Origin: Leuctra nigra
Lineage: Eukaryota; Arthropoda; Insecta; Plecoptera; Leuctridae
Reading direction: 5' to 3'
Assembly: GCA_934045905.1 (NCBI GenBank)
Contig: OW203762.1
Coordinates: forward strand, 44,107,411-44,171,410
Length of the DNA stretch: 64,000 nucleotides
The notes under the pieces are model-generated. The model worked only from the letters and a program-made list of their open reading frames with translations, had not been told where the DNA came from and ran no database searches. A program made the position numbers and the translations under genes. Below, in pieces: positions 26,301 through 35,418 of this stretch (the first letter of the stretch is position 1; each line of letters opens with the position of its first letter).

Positions 26301-29300
26301 GAAATAATTTGGATGATAGTTGAGGAAGGCATTATCATTACTAAGAACCTCCAGAGGCAATCCACGCTTTCTGACGAACTCCCTCTGGTGATCAGCAATG
26401 ACTCGGCTCACTAGAGCGCCATATGTGACGTCAGCTCGCCAAGGCTTGCTCTTGGACCAGCCTGTAAGAGGATCTGCCTCACTAGAACCAAAAGTCAAGA
26501 ATTAGGATTTAACCTAATGTACTTCCTTTGTACAGCATGACTTTATTTAATCTCCAGCATCTATAGCTGATAGCAGTAAATACTAATTGAATATTTTTCT
26601 GGCATTTCATGAAGAGAATTCCAACGGAAATTTTAAATAGTATTTTTAATTTACAGTTGCATTGCAATTTTTTTTTATTGTATCAATTTTCCCCATCCAA
26701 CTAATGTCGGGTTGGGGGGTGGAGGTAGCTCCACCGTCCTCTAGGGCCTCATGGGATGCCGCAGCCGGCCGGCCATTCCGACTTCTTCCCCGTTGTCCTC
26801 CTCCTCATCTTCTTCACCATCCTCCGAATCGTCCACCTGCCGCTCCACCAACTCATTCCATCTTTCTACATCTTCCCACCACTTCTCTCCTTCCACTCTC
26901 CTCCAATCTTCGCCTCTTCGCAATAATCTTCGCAATAATACAAATATTTTTGCTATGTAACATTTTATGTAACCATGTAGCTATTGTTATCAAGTCCAAT
27001 ATGAGGACGAAGAATAATACATTTTTTTTAAATACTCCAACAAAAACAATCGTTTTTCTAGGATTAGCAATTAGTTAGAGGGTAAAGAGGAAGAACAAGC
27101 CCATTTGACACAATTCTAAGATAAACCCGTGTGAGACTGAAAGTCTATTGACAGCTCAAGATTATTATTTTAAGGAATTGTGTCAATATATCCTTCAAAC
27201 CAAGAGAATGTTTTGAAAGCTTACACAAACCACTTCGAGATTACAAAGTATCTAATTTTCTGATAATCTTGAATATTACGAGATTCAATGCTAACCGAAG
27301 TTAAACAAGGTAACTAAGATATTATATCTAATGACATTACCTAATTACATTTACATTTATATTTTATAATTACAGCGCTGTCACTTGCAAACATTCTTGA
27401 AAACGAATGGTTAACACATTTTATAAACATAGAATAAGATTTTCTCCTGTAAAATTGCAATGGTTTTTAATTTTATCCTCGTCCTAAACGGCCAAAGGTA
27501 GCTCAAAACTTTGTTTTGAGCTCCTTTGGAGGAGTGCACTATGTTCTAGATAAAAGAACTTGTGTTTCTGGTATTGGTAGCCATTCATCAACTGTCAGTC
27601 TCAGAGATGGTTTACCTGTAGTTCTCCAATAAGGTTCGTTGGTGCAGACTGCAGACGAACTTCGTATAATTTAAACACCTTATTGAATTCATGAATGGCT
27701 TTGGTTAGTTCAATGGTAATTGATTTTGCCAACTTCCAAGTTCGAGTTTCGCACTATATTAAGATAAGAGGCATTAGGGCCCTCCTCGTTCGGCGCATTT
27801 ATAACCGAAATATGTTTAACAAGTTGACTAAAGGTAACCAATCTTAAGAAACATGAGCAACATGTTAGCAAGATTTTCTCCGACTAAAAACTTGGGGAAA
27901 CGATATATAAACATTTAGCACTGAAAGTAGTGATATCACTTCTTCAAAAATATCTATCAACAAAAATCAACACGTTAATTTAAAACTCAAAAAATACTTG
28001 GTGCATCATGTATAAATTAAAATGTAAGTTCCTAGAAATGTATAGGCCAGTAATCGAATATAATACCAATAATGCACATATGATAGATAGTATGCACTTG
28101 GAAGTTGATAGATATGGTTCAACCTATACACAATATAATACTTAACTCATTAGCAAGTGGTACGTTTGCTAGCGAGGGATATCTATTCGCCAAATCCCGT
28201 GCAAGTTGGATTCCTTCTTGAACGATGGCCGATGATGTACCTCCTCCCTTCTTGTGATAAGATATGAAATCCAGCTTACACCCGCTGGACGAGCGTGTTG
28301 AGTTAGCACAATGTTCGAGCAACCCCCAACATAAGGGATGTCTGTCATGGGACTTGAACAGGCCCGCGGGACCGCCGAGACGCTTGTGACGACGCCCGAC
28401 ATCTAAGCCCTCAGAGCAGGCGTCGAAATAGCGGAGGAAACCTGTTTGTGGCAATCCGATGTGCGAGATGGAGTAAGAAGCGAATGAGTGACGGAGATTT
28501 AATTACATCGCTCTGAGAGAAGAAGGATGAAAGTTATTTACTTGGTAGCGTGAAGTTGAAGATGTTGTAACTTGTTAGGTCAGGTTCGTTCCATGTCTCG
28601 AAGCGCCACCGCGAAACGTACTCGTCCCCGTAGCGATCTGGGGGTGGGAGAGGCGTGTCGATTCGATCAGTACGAGAGAATTTAACTTCGAATTCATGGA
28701 TATTACTTTTCATCTCATGGGTGAAGCTATATTCAGGTGAACATCTGTATACAGAATTAACTCATGCTATCATCTTTAGAAAATGTAAAAGCAAAAGACT
28801 TATCGGTTACCGATTTCGGTAAGAAGATGGATTTAATTTATCTTGTATCGAAGTCAAACAGGCATTATAAAATGATGATAACAAGCATATTACATTGTTT
28901 GAAAACACGAATTCCTTTTTCCGCCTTCCACGAAGAGGTAATTAATTAATCCGTGAAGGTATGTTTATTTAAACTAATTATCAGAGAACGCGGATATTGC
29001 CTTTCCCTGCCATTATAAAGGAGTAAATATACCTCCCCTCTTACCCATATTCGTGTTTTCATGCGGCGCATAAAACGTTATTTTAGCGAAGATAACATAA
29101 TAATACGGCTTTCATACATTACAAATGCTCAAATATTGATGGTTTGTGCAATATAAATTAAATCCCAATTCAAGTTTCAAGTTTCAAGTTTTATTAATCC
29201 CTATTTGATCATATACAAATGATATTGGACACGTCAATTACATAACAATTAGGTAAAGCAAACAAATTAAATTCAGGCTTGTACAAGAAATCATAATAAC

Positions 29301-30933
29301 TATAAACATTTTGCGTTGAGAAACTCGTCAATTGAATAAAAACAATTAAAAATTAAAAATTCTTTCAGTGATGATTTAAAAATATACAATCTCTCATAGT
29401 CAATTTTAGATTTTAATGATGAATTCAATTTATTGAAAAGACTGACACCAACTGCGACTGGACACTTATTATTAAACTTAGATTTAGAGTTCATTGAACA
29501 TACTCTTAAATTATAATTTAACCTGGTATTGTGATTATGTACCTCCTTGTTATCAATTGTTAAATGCTTATTTTCTATCACGAACATAATAGTATTATAA
29601 ATATAAATGCAAGGAAACACGATGTGTGTTATACTTGACATTAACGATAAGGGACTCGTGATGTTTTTACCGATGTATCGGACGACAGTTTGTCTAATTA
29701 GGCGCCTCCAGTGTTTGACTTGGACGTCGTCGTTGAAGTCCTTGAAGAACTCGGACGGATTGCCCATGAGTTCGAACCCCGGTGTCAGTCCTCGCTCGTG
29801 CAGTAAGTCCAGTAGGAGGTCGAGGTAAGTGAAGTTAAAACGTGGAGAGCCATCTGCTTTTATTGAACTGTAATTAATCAATAACAAACACACAAAAGAA
29901 AATTGAAGAATATTCATACATATTCTGTATTTCTAATAACATTACTAATCCTCACTTCAAATAAAATGTACAACACATGTTATTTTAATCTGTAAAACAA
30001 AGTTTCTGCTTTTAGATGTCAGTTTAAATGAATTATTCCCTTCGAAGCAGGGGCACGAAATATGTTCCAGCAATTCAATAAATTAAACGAATGTTTGCTA
30101 ATTCAGAGAGACTGATGAGTGTTTTACTCGGATACGGTATTAACTATTCACTATTTCATCAAAATAACGAGGATGTTTCAGCTTTCATAAGCTAATCTTG
30201 TTCAATGGTATATATTGTTTTTATTACCTGACTGTAACGAGGTCCAGTAGCCAATGAATGCGGACCTGGGTGACGGCGGCGCGGGGCAAAGCCGCAATCA
30301 ACGCGAGGTTCCCCACCTCATCGGCCGACAGAAGGAATTTATACGCCTCTGAATGAGGCTCTGGTGGGCTGTTTATTAATCAATCAATTATTTACAAGTG
30401 AACCAAAATTGTGTTACAATCGAAAACGCAATCGGTCAACAACACGAATCGTTTAATAATTATGGCAATTGACTGTAATTCCTTTATTGATTTGATCCCC
30501 CTTGGCTTATACGAATATGGCACGGAAACTGATAGCATTATAATTACTACCCTCCGTGAATATCTATCAGAGATTTTCATTGAAATTCAAGGGAGAATTT
30601 GACTCTTCGTTTAATCGTTTAATTCTAGGCTAGTAACCTATTACGCCTTCATGAGAAGACAGTTGCAATTTGAGGACAACTTATTGCTCATTGAATCAGC
30701 AAGCGCAATGTAATACGACATGTAAAAGACGTTATAACGCTTTCTTGCGCTTTAACTCCGCTGTTAAAAGAGTAATGAACGAATAAAATTACATACCAAA
30801 GACCTGTGCTGCTCCAGAAATGTTTTAAGTGTCCGGAAGACGGGCTAGAAGCATCAACAATCACAACTGGGTCGTAACCACTCACTGAGGTGACGAAGTA
30901 AACAAATGGTAGAACACTTTTCAGAGAAATCAT
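11290..30933 (-). CDS. Idua: Alpha-L-iduronidase, complete 12-exon gene
   Basis: Lysosomal glycosidase (GH39) that removes terminal alpha-L-iduronic acid during heparan and dermatan sulfate breakdown. Coding exons read on the minus strand: 30797-30933, 30228-30368, 29671-29867, 28542-28637, 28147-28441, 26278-26481, 25136-25264, 24561-24706, 22661-22788, 20613-20735, 19697-19928, 11290-11378. They total 1917 nt, or 638 residues plus stop; the human enzyme has 653. All 11 introns are GT-AG and all phases match. Visible features: an N-terminal signal peptide (residues 1-19), the acid/base Glu176 in ETWNEPD, the nucleophile Glu290 in DEADP, the PWRADVTY and LSNDNAFL blocks, conserved sequons near N104, N186 and N361, and a C-terminal fibronectin-like region ending YRVRAVDYWDRPGP. 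No frame damage is seen. Intron 11 (8318 bp) contains a whole Ty3/gypsy element, which splicing should remove. Family membership was judged by recalled similarity to human IDUA; residue numbers come from my splice model. Confidence 0.95.
11663..12493 (+). repeat. Left LTR of the gypsy element
   Basis: 831 bp, starting TGTAGCAC and ending GAGTCACA. It is AT-rich and apparently identical to 17780-18610. The antisense frame inside it (77 codons) is present in both LTRs but resembles nothing known and is treated as chance. Confidence 0.95.
12497..12512 (+). other. Primer-binding site
   Basis: TGGCACCCAACGTGAG begins 3 nt after the left LTR. TGG is the complement of a tRNA 3' CCA end, as in most Ty3/gypsy elements. 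I did not assign the tRNA. Confidence 0.75.
12603..14366 (+). CDS. Gag of the gypsy element
   Basis: 587 residues from the first ATG (the open frame begins a little upstream without an ATG). Residues 1-230 are a long charged coiled coil rich in Glu and Lys. A Ty3-type capsid (retrotrans_gag) region follows, with the motifs RDTARSWYREQ, YLGRTTMSLYFKRLVRLVGY and LAKQILRHFP. The C-terminal 150 residues are a Gln/Asn/Gly/Arg-rich tandem repeat with RGRGRG clusters (13924-14363). There is no CCHC zinc knuckle, so nucleic-acid binding presumably depends on the RG-rich tail. The stop TAA is at 14364-14366. Pol follows in the -1 frame with 34 nt of overlap. Confidence 0.9.
   Translation: MDGITGNEVETEMGDLRSEVEKSFEENIGESIKNLTDEMRKMKNEVFELIHNDRETIEKLCKRLIDKDEENNEKEEQIRKEDKERYEQCEQIRKEDKETIDNCFKRFDVLLNQNNKMLERVKIVEERVDCIEEKVEDVNHKFEEVESKRIDFEEEIERKIKKLDDGITWQLSKHENLREDQWKAEVQEVKENVEEIKGNCTQMINVINIKNEEIEKKLTSAMGQSKITCSGSVCGINIVGQISEELRMNGIIFNGKNDQLHVLEYIRLIEMRFRNINGITEHQKLMIAASVIRDTARSWYREQTYESYDEYKTGIIEKYWGSSQQSYVLEEVYNGRYLGRTTMSLYFKRLVRLVGYLPNKMKDEELAKQILRHFPINTREVLHMYRKSTKEMLEQLIECEHENLHCVQMNDNFQQNGIFRRGQQNENNNNNIHTDQMRHNQGRGDQNGWGRGNSQQGQSNQNNYQQGTLWNEIQGNGIRYQGQGDQRGRGRGASQGGRGDQNGWGRGNNQQDQSNQNNYQQGTSWNDVQNQGQGDQRGRGKGASQGGRGDQHGCGRGNNQQDQSNQNNYQQSTSWNDVQGNGMSRAE
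13924..14363 (+). repeat. Tandem repeat in the gag 3' end
   Basis: Nearly three copies of a roughly 150-165-bp unit beginning GGACGTGGAGATCA at about 13926, 14092 and 14239. It encodes GRGDQNGWGRGN, then QSNQNNYQQGT. Copy 2 lacks about 18 bp relative to copy 1 and copy 3 is cut short. All copies stay in frame. Confidence 0.85.
14339..14345 (+). promoter_or_regulatory. Candidate -1 ribosomal frameshift site between gag and pol
   Basis: GGGAAAT lies in the gag frame exactly as X-XXY-YYZ (G GGA AAT), 21 nt upstream of the gag stop codon. The pol frame is -1 relative to gag, has no usable ATG at its start, and is open from 14333. The heptamer therefore falls inside the 34-nt overlap. A downstream stimulatory structure was not worked out. 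Confidence 0.65.
14339..17683 (+). pseudogene. Pol of the gypsy element, one in-frame TAG in RNase H
   Basis: Polyprotein: aspartic protease (DTGSEV at 14537), reverse transcriptase (LPFGLS, YVDD at 15572-15583), RNase H, integrase with an HHCC finger and catalytic Asp at 16871, Asp at 17048 and Glu at 17153, then a GPY module (FEGPYIV) before the stop. A single TAG at 16049-16051 splits the frame after IQCDASHYG in the RNase H domain; the same frame then continues to 17683. Everything else looks intact. Because the LTRs are identical, the stop may be recent, a sequencing error, or the copy may have moved with proteins supplied by a relative. There is no ATG at the start; expression should depend on frameshifting from gag. 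Confidence 0.88.
17770..17779 (+). other. Polypurine tract
   Basis: AGTGGGGTAT immediately precedes the right LTR and should prime plus-strand DNA synthesis. A second copy of the AGTGGGGT core lies about 45 bp upstream, and another is inside each LTR. Confidence 0.55.
17780..18610 (+). repeat. Right LTR of the gypsy element
   Basis: 831 bp, same ends as the left LTR. It is followed directly by ACTT, which completes the target-site duplication. Confidence 0.95.
18842..19141. repeat. MITE-like inverted repeat, about 100-bp arms
   Basis: Arms about 18842-18952 and 19041-19141 pair with one another. Shared blocks include TTTGCGATACGATTGGAGAC, TTTTAATCATGATTAGATAA and GACAAACTTAGGGTTATC. It lies in Idua intron 11 just beyond the gypsy element. 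No transposase is present. Confidence 0.8.
19296..19463. repeat. 168-bp MITE
   Basis: Terminal inverted repeats begin GGACCCTTACCTAATATCGCC and extend through a TTTCAGTAGCACCG block at both ends, about 40 bp. The interior repeats GTAGCAC-type motifs. I could not define a target duplication. It lies in Idua intron 11. Confidence 0.85.
19697..19928 (-). CDS. Idua: Idua exon 11
   Basis: The acceptor is ATGCAG and the donor GTGAGT, phase 1. It encodes VTHLRALNVT, VLLVWRDDQVVTPCIKTYEI and a C-terminal stretch ending EMTAIT. The human counterpart is VTRLRALPLT and [20 protein letters not shown]. The 8.3-kb intron 11 follows. Confidence 0.93.
20613..20735 (-). CDS. Idua: Idua exon 10
   Basis: The acceptor is CCATAG (a TAG in the coding frame sits exactly at the acceptor, which fixes the border) and the donor GTAAGG. 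It encodes 41 residues, GPDRVVNIHDTAG then LPSVALVHVCVRPP, corresponding to human LPSLLLVHVCARPE. Confidence 0.92.
21988..22037. repeat. Imperfect 48-bp palindrome
   Basis: ATAGAAAACTA at one side pairs with TAGTTTTCTAT at the other around an AGTAGATCTACT centre. It is an isolated hairpin in Idua intron 9. Confidence 0.7.
22239..22402. repeat. 164-bp MITE with TTAGGGCC ends
   Basis: Ends pair as TAAGGCCCGGAATAACCAAA and its partner TTTGGTTATATCGGCCCTAA, with GGATTAACTA also inverted inside. The TAA at both outer edges may be the target duplication. It lies in Idua intron 9. Confidence 0.75.
22661..22788 (-). CDS. Idua: Idua exon 9
   Basis: The acceptor is TTCCAG and the donor GTGAGT, phase 0. 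It encodes CKFTVYRLNN, WWRTGAEVFP and ARRRIRDAE, matching human VYVTRYLDN, EWRRLGRPVFP and FRRMRAAED. Local GC is far above the surrounding intron. Confidence 0.92.
24561..24706 (-). CDS. Idua: Idua exon 8
   Basis: The acceptor is TTTCAG and the donor GTGAGT, phase 1. It encodes RLSVLSAYNGD, WDAAVLLTFSNDTESDD and QVEIRNLPMG. It corresponds to human VGVLASAHR and WRAAVLIYASDDT in the beta-sandwich after the barrel. Confidence 0.92.
25136..25264 (-). CDS. Idua: Idua exon 7
   Basis: The acceptor is CGACAG and the donor GTGAGA. It encodes RFQMNNTNPPHVQFFRKPVY and then STMALLSYLG, matching human [20 protein letters not shown]. The NNT sequon is shared. The exon is flanked by open antisense frames that carry no recognisable domain. 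Confidence 0.93.
26278..26481 (-). CDS. Idua: Idua exon 6 (nucleophile glutamate)
   Basis: The acceptor is TTCTAG and the donor GTACTA. It begins EADPLTGWSKSKPWRADVTY and ends LSNDNAFLNYHPNYFTQRT. The first full codon is Glu290, the expected catalytic nucleophile (human Glu299). This is the most conserved exon of the gene. Confidence 0.95.
27919..28012. repeat. Degenerate single arm of the same inverted repeat
   Basis: Carries AGCACTGAAAGTAGTGATATC and later AAAAAATACTTGGTGCATC in the spacing seen in the arms at 2140 and 32976, with many changes between. There is no partner arm. It sits inside Idua intron 5. Confidence 0.65.
28147..28441 (-). CDS. Idua: Idua exon 5
   Basis: The acceptor is AAACAG and the donor GTTAAG. 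It encodes RYFDACSEGL, RLGGPAG, CWGLLEHC and LDFISYHKKGG and ends LANVPLAN, all matching the human order. The split codon at its end is completed by exon 6 to give the conserved N-D-E-A-D-P. Confidence 0.95.
28542..28637 (-). CDS. Idua: Idua exon 4 (acid/base glutamate)
   Basis: The acceptor is CCCCCAG and the donor GTAAAT. This short 96-nt exon encodes RYGDEYVSRWRFETWNEPD followed by an NFT sequon. Glu176 in NEP is the expected general acid/base, human Glu182. Intron 4 after it is only 100 bp. Confidence 0.93.
29164..29660 (-). mobile_element. 5'-truncated LINE (Jockey/CR1-like) in Idua intron 3
   Basis: A minus-strand frame ends at 29300 and encodes the typical C-terminus of Jockey/CR1-group reverse transcriptase proteins: HIVFPCIYIYNTIMFV, then HNHNTR, VGVSLFNKLNSSLK and FKSSLKEFLI...YSIDEFL. 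A 3'UTR and a short tandem tail of TTGAAAC units (29169-29189) follow, a common LINE ending. The 5' break lies about 10-30 bp inside the donor of Idua exon 3. The fragment has no catalytic domain. Confidence 0.75.
29671..29867 (-). CDS. Idua: Idua exon 3
   Basis: The acceptor is TTACAG; another AG nearby at AAAAGCAG would break the frame. It encodes FNFTYLDLLLDLL and GLTPGFELMGNPSEFF, matching human FNFTHLDGYLDLL and LLPGFELMGSASGHF. It ends in RYI(D) with a weak donor, GTAAAAAC, phase 1. The frame stays open past the donor into LINE-derived intron sequence. Confidence 0.92.
30228..30368 (-). CDS. Idua: Idua exon 2
   Basis: The acceptor is AACAG and the donor GTAATA. It encodes 46 full codons beginning PPEPHSEAYKF and ending VRIHWLLDLVTV, matching the human block around RTHWLLELVTT in the TIM barrel. 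GC content is clearly above the flanking introns. Confidence 0.93.
30797..30933 (-). CDS. Idua: Idua exon 1 (signal peptide and start)
   Basis: The ATG at 30933-30931 opens a hydrophobic signal peptide (MISLKSVLPFVYFVTSVSG), followed by the mature N-terminus with the HFWSSTG motif. The human equivalent is RFWRSTG. The donor is GTATGT at 30796-30791, phase 2. This is the only in-frame ATG that gives a signal peptide. Confidence 0.93.
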
Positions 30934-31040
30934 TATTATTCTCGTCGAGATCGCCTGGTGGTCAGTGGACTGGTGTTATGATTTCACGAGAGTACTGCAG
31001 AGATAACGAACGGTCAAAGTGCGCCGCAGAGTCAATTGGT

Positions 31041-31065
31041 GGGGGGGGGGGGGGGGGGGAGGGGG
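31041..31065. repeat. Poly-G run
   Basis: 19 consecutive G, one A, then 5 G. It lies 108 bp upstream of the Idua ATG, so it is a C run on the Idua sense strand. It may form a quadruplex, and its length is likely error-prone. Confidence 0.9.
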
Positions 31066-32975
<1,910 letters not shown>

Positions 32976-33370
32976 CAATAAAAAACACTCCGTGTAAAAA
33001 TACCAGCCAAGTCTCTTCAACTTAAAAAAAATAATGAAATCTAAAAATTCTGCACTGAAAAGTAGTGATATCAAAAAATTAGCCAAGTCAAAACTTTATT
33101 TGAAAATCAAAAAATACTTGGCGCATCGTGTACATAAATAGCTTGGAAGTATAAGCCAATTATAAATTATACATGAAATATACATATACATAGTATACCT
33201 ATAATGCCCTAAAAAAACGATGCGCCAAGTATTTTTTGATTTTCAAATAAAGTTTTGACTTGGCTAATTTTTTGATATCACTACTTTTCAGTGCAGAATT
33301 TTTAGATTTCATTATTTTTTTTAAGTTGAAGAGACTTGGCTGGTATTTTTACACGGAGTGTTTTTTATGG
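32976..33370. repeat. Long inverted repeat with loop (copy 2)
   Basis: The arms are about 155 bp and match the copy at 2140-2531 with scattered changes. The loop (about 86 nt) differs more than the arms, as expected if the arms correct each other. Confidence 0.95.
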
Positions 33371-34791
33371 GGATATCACTACTTTTTTTAGTTTATTCTT
33401 ACAACTTATGTGTGACACATATCACATGAACAATTACTAAATCCTTTAAAAAAAATTACCCTTTACAATTTGGTTATTCTCATGAAAAAAACAAAGGTTT
33501 CATTCCAATCGGTCAACCCAGTTCCGAGATATGGCAACACGTCGGTTTTCAAAATGGCCGCTGAACTTTCTGCACTGCCACATAGAATTTATAACTATAA
33601 ATTATGTGTATCATTTTTAGCTTTCTGAATATGTATTTATTGTATAGGAGGGGATTATAATGATTTATAAATTTGAATGACGTCATTTCCGGCCTCATAA
33701 ATAGGAAAATTCTAGTTTGACTGTTCCTATTCCATAGAGATGTCCTTCCGAATCGTTTGGCACTAGTTTCATACCGATCTGTCAACCAGTTTTCGAGATA
33801 TTACGTCGTTTCTTCCGATTTCAAAATGGCTGCTGAAATCACTGACCTCTTGAATTATAATTTAAACATGATTTCATTTTATTATAAGCAGTCTCAAATA
33901 GTATATTTATTGCATCAAAATGTAAATTTGTGCGATTTTTAAAATGTGTGACGTCATTTCCGGTTTCAGTATGGGAAACTGCAAATATTATTGATGATAA
34001 TACATAAAGTTGACCGTCTAAATTGTTTAGCGTTGGTTTCGTTTAAATCTATTAAGACGTTATTAAGATATGATGTCATTTCTGGTTTCAAAATGGCGGC
34101 TTCCGGTTGGTTTTATATCAAGTCAAATAATATCACAAAAGAACATACGTTACATAAATATCAAAATAATTGGATCAAATTTGTTGCCGAAATGCCAATC
34201 GATGAATTAAATTTCATGACGTCATTTCCGGTTTCGTTAACATAAATTTTAGTCTGTTGCTATTGATTATCCATATAGATGACCGTCCGAATCGTTTGGC
34301 GCTATTTTCGTTCCAATCGGTCTAGCCGTTGTTGAGATATGACGTCACTTCCGGTTTCAAAATGGCGGCACAAAAAATTCATGGGGTGAAGGTTAAATCA
34401 GACGCCAAAAGTGCACACGTGGTAAAAATGTGAGATCAATCGGTTCAGCCGTTTAGGCTGTGGCCTGTTTACCGGATTTTAGCTCCAGCCTACTACTACT
34501 ACTGAGATTATTACTGATTATTATTATGAAAACCGCCCTAAAACACTGTTTTCACGGCCCTCTAGCGTGCAAAGGGCGTAACCTATTGTTCCCAAATTTG
34601 GTATATGTTGTAGGGTGGGCCATAGCTCGAAATTAAGATATATCGCAACAATGTGAGATTTCCCAATTTTAAGATCCAGTAGGCCGAAAATGCCACTTTG
34701 ATGCTTACAGTAAAAGTGGGTTTGCTCCAGCCTTTATTTGAGAGTGTGCGCGCCGTACGACTTGGCTGGCGTGGAGCGACCGCTCCACTAG
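32976..34791 (+). mobile_element. Helentron-like non-autonomous element, copy 2
   Basis: Same layout as 1211-2531 but in plus orientation and longer. It has an inverted repeat (32976-33131 and 33218-33370), then about 3.3 tandem units of roughly 270 bp. In these the block ending TTTCAAAATGG recurs near 33545, 33820, 34085 and 34353, and GACGTCATTTCCGG recurs near 33680, 33950 and 34219. A single-copy region follows, then the inverted CCAGCCAAGTC motif (34757-34767), the hairpin GTGGAGCGACCGCTCCAC (34771-34788) and CTAG. It lies between Idua and the spondin-like gene, ending about 320 bp upstream of the latter's start site. Confidence 0.55.
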
Positions 34792-35078
34792 ATTACAAAC
34801 TAATTGAACAAAAACAATATAAAAAATGCTCACTACATATTCATACGTCGCTGTACCTAAAACAATAACCATAGCTTTTCAATTACGAGAATATAATTTA
34901 TAAACTATACCTAGACATGTCATTTTGTTTTCATGAAATCCAGTATGAAATGGCAACCTATAGGTAATTTTTCCCAATCAGTCCCAAAAAAGTGAATGAA
35001 ACGTTGCGACGCGACCTGCACGCGGAACCAGCCGAGGCGCGCCGAACGTCGCCGACGGGATGCTGCTCGAGATGAGAT

Positions 35079-35144
35079 TATAAAGGTAGTCGGAGCGAGC
35101 GCCAGCCAGTCATTCGCGTGGAGTCCTCGTTCGAGTCCAGACGG
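35079..35144 (+). promoter_or_regulatory. TATA/Inr/DPE core promoter of the spondin-like gene
   Basis: TATAAA lies at 35079-35084. TCATTC, a perfect match to the arthropod initiator TCAKTY, lies at 35110-35115 with the A at 35112 as +1. AGACGG at +28 to +33 (35139-35144) matches five of six positions of the DPE consensus. TATA-to-+1 spacing is 33 bp. The coding ATG follows 63 nt downstream. Motif spacing is the evidence; the start site is inferred. Confidence 0.65.
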
Positions 35145-35174
35145 CTGCACTGCGCAGTCTATGTCAGGAGCACG

Positions 35175-35418
35175 ATGCAGCCACGTTGCGATGTGTTGAT
35201 GATAGCGGTGATGGTGATCGGTTGTTATTCGGCGGCTACAATCAGTTCTGTGGTGAAACCGACGACGTCGTTGACGACGACGGCTACCGTCGGGACGCCG
35301 TGTCAACCTGACAAACTCACTGTCTACAAGGTCGTGTTGCACACGTTCTGGACTCGGGATCGTTTCCCGAAACATTATCCAGACTGGAGGCCGACGGCGC
35401 AGTGGTCAAAACTTGTCG
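35175..35418 (+). CDS. Spondin-domain secreted protein, first coding exon (partial gene)
   Basis: First 81 codons of a secreted extracellular-matrix type protein. The ATG at 35175 (context CACGATG) starts a signal peptide (MQPRCDVLMIAVMVIGCYSA), then a Ser/Thr-rich linker. A cysteine then begins a spondin N-terminal domain: CQPDKLTVYKV, FWTRDRFPKHYP and RPTAQWSKLVG. This matches the start of the spondin-2/F-spondin domain (KYSITFTGKWS, FPKQYP, RPPAQWSSLLG). The exon ends at a strong donor, GTGAGTAT, phase 1, inside the conserved LVG/SH position where spondin genes are commonly split. I found no next exon, which should encode a SH...LW-type block, up to 64000. The first intron is therefore probably over 28 kb, or the rest of the gene is missing. 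An upstream in-frame ATG does not exist; the frame opens earlier only through non-ATG codons. Orthology beyond spondin-like cannot be set from one exon. Confidence 0.75.

Noticed and set aside
26662..27078. 138-codon plus-strand Pro/Ser/Leu-rich frame
   Set aside because: Antisense low-complexity translation of the acidic minus-strand segment; no coding signal.
29300..29917. A single 205-codon minus-strand gene
   Set aside because: Its first part is Idua exon 3 (from 29867) and its last part is a LINE fragment; the join is fortuitous read-through of a splice donor.
34920..35375. 151-codon minus-strand Arg-rich frame
   Set aside because: Antisense to the GC-rich promoter and first exon of the spondin-like gene; no domain.
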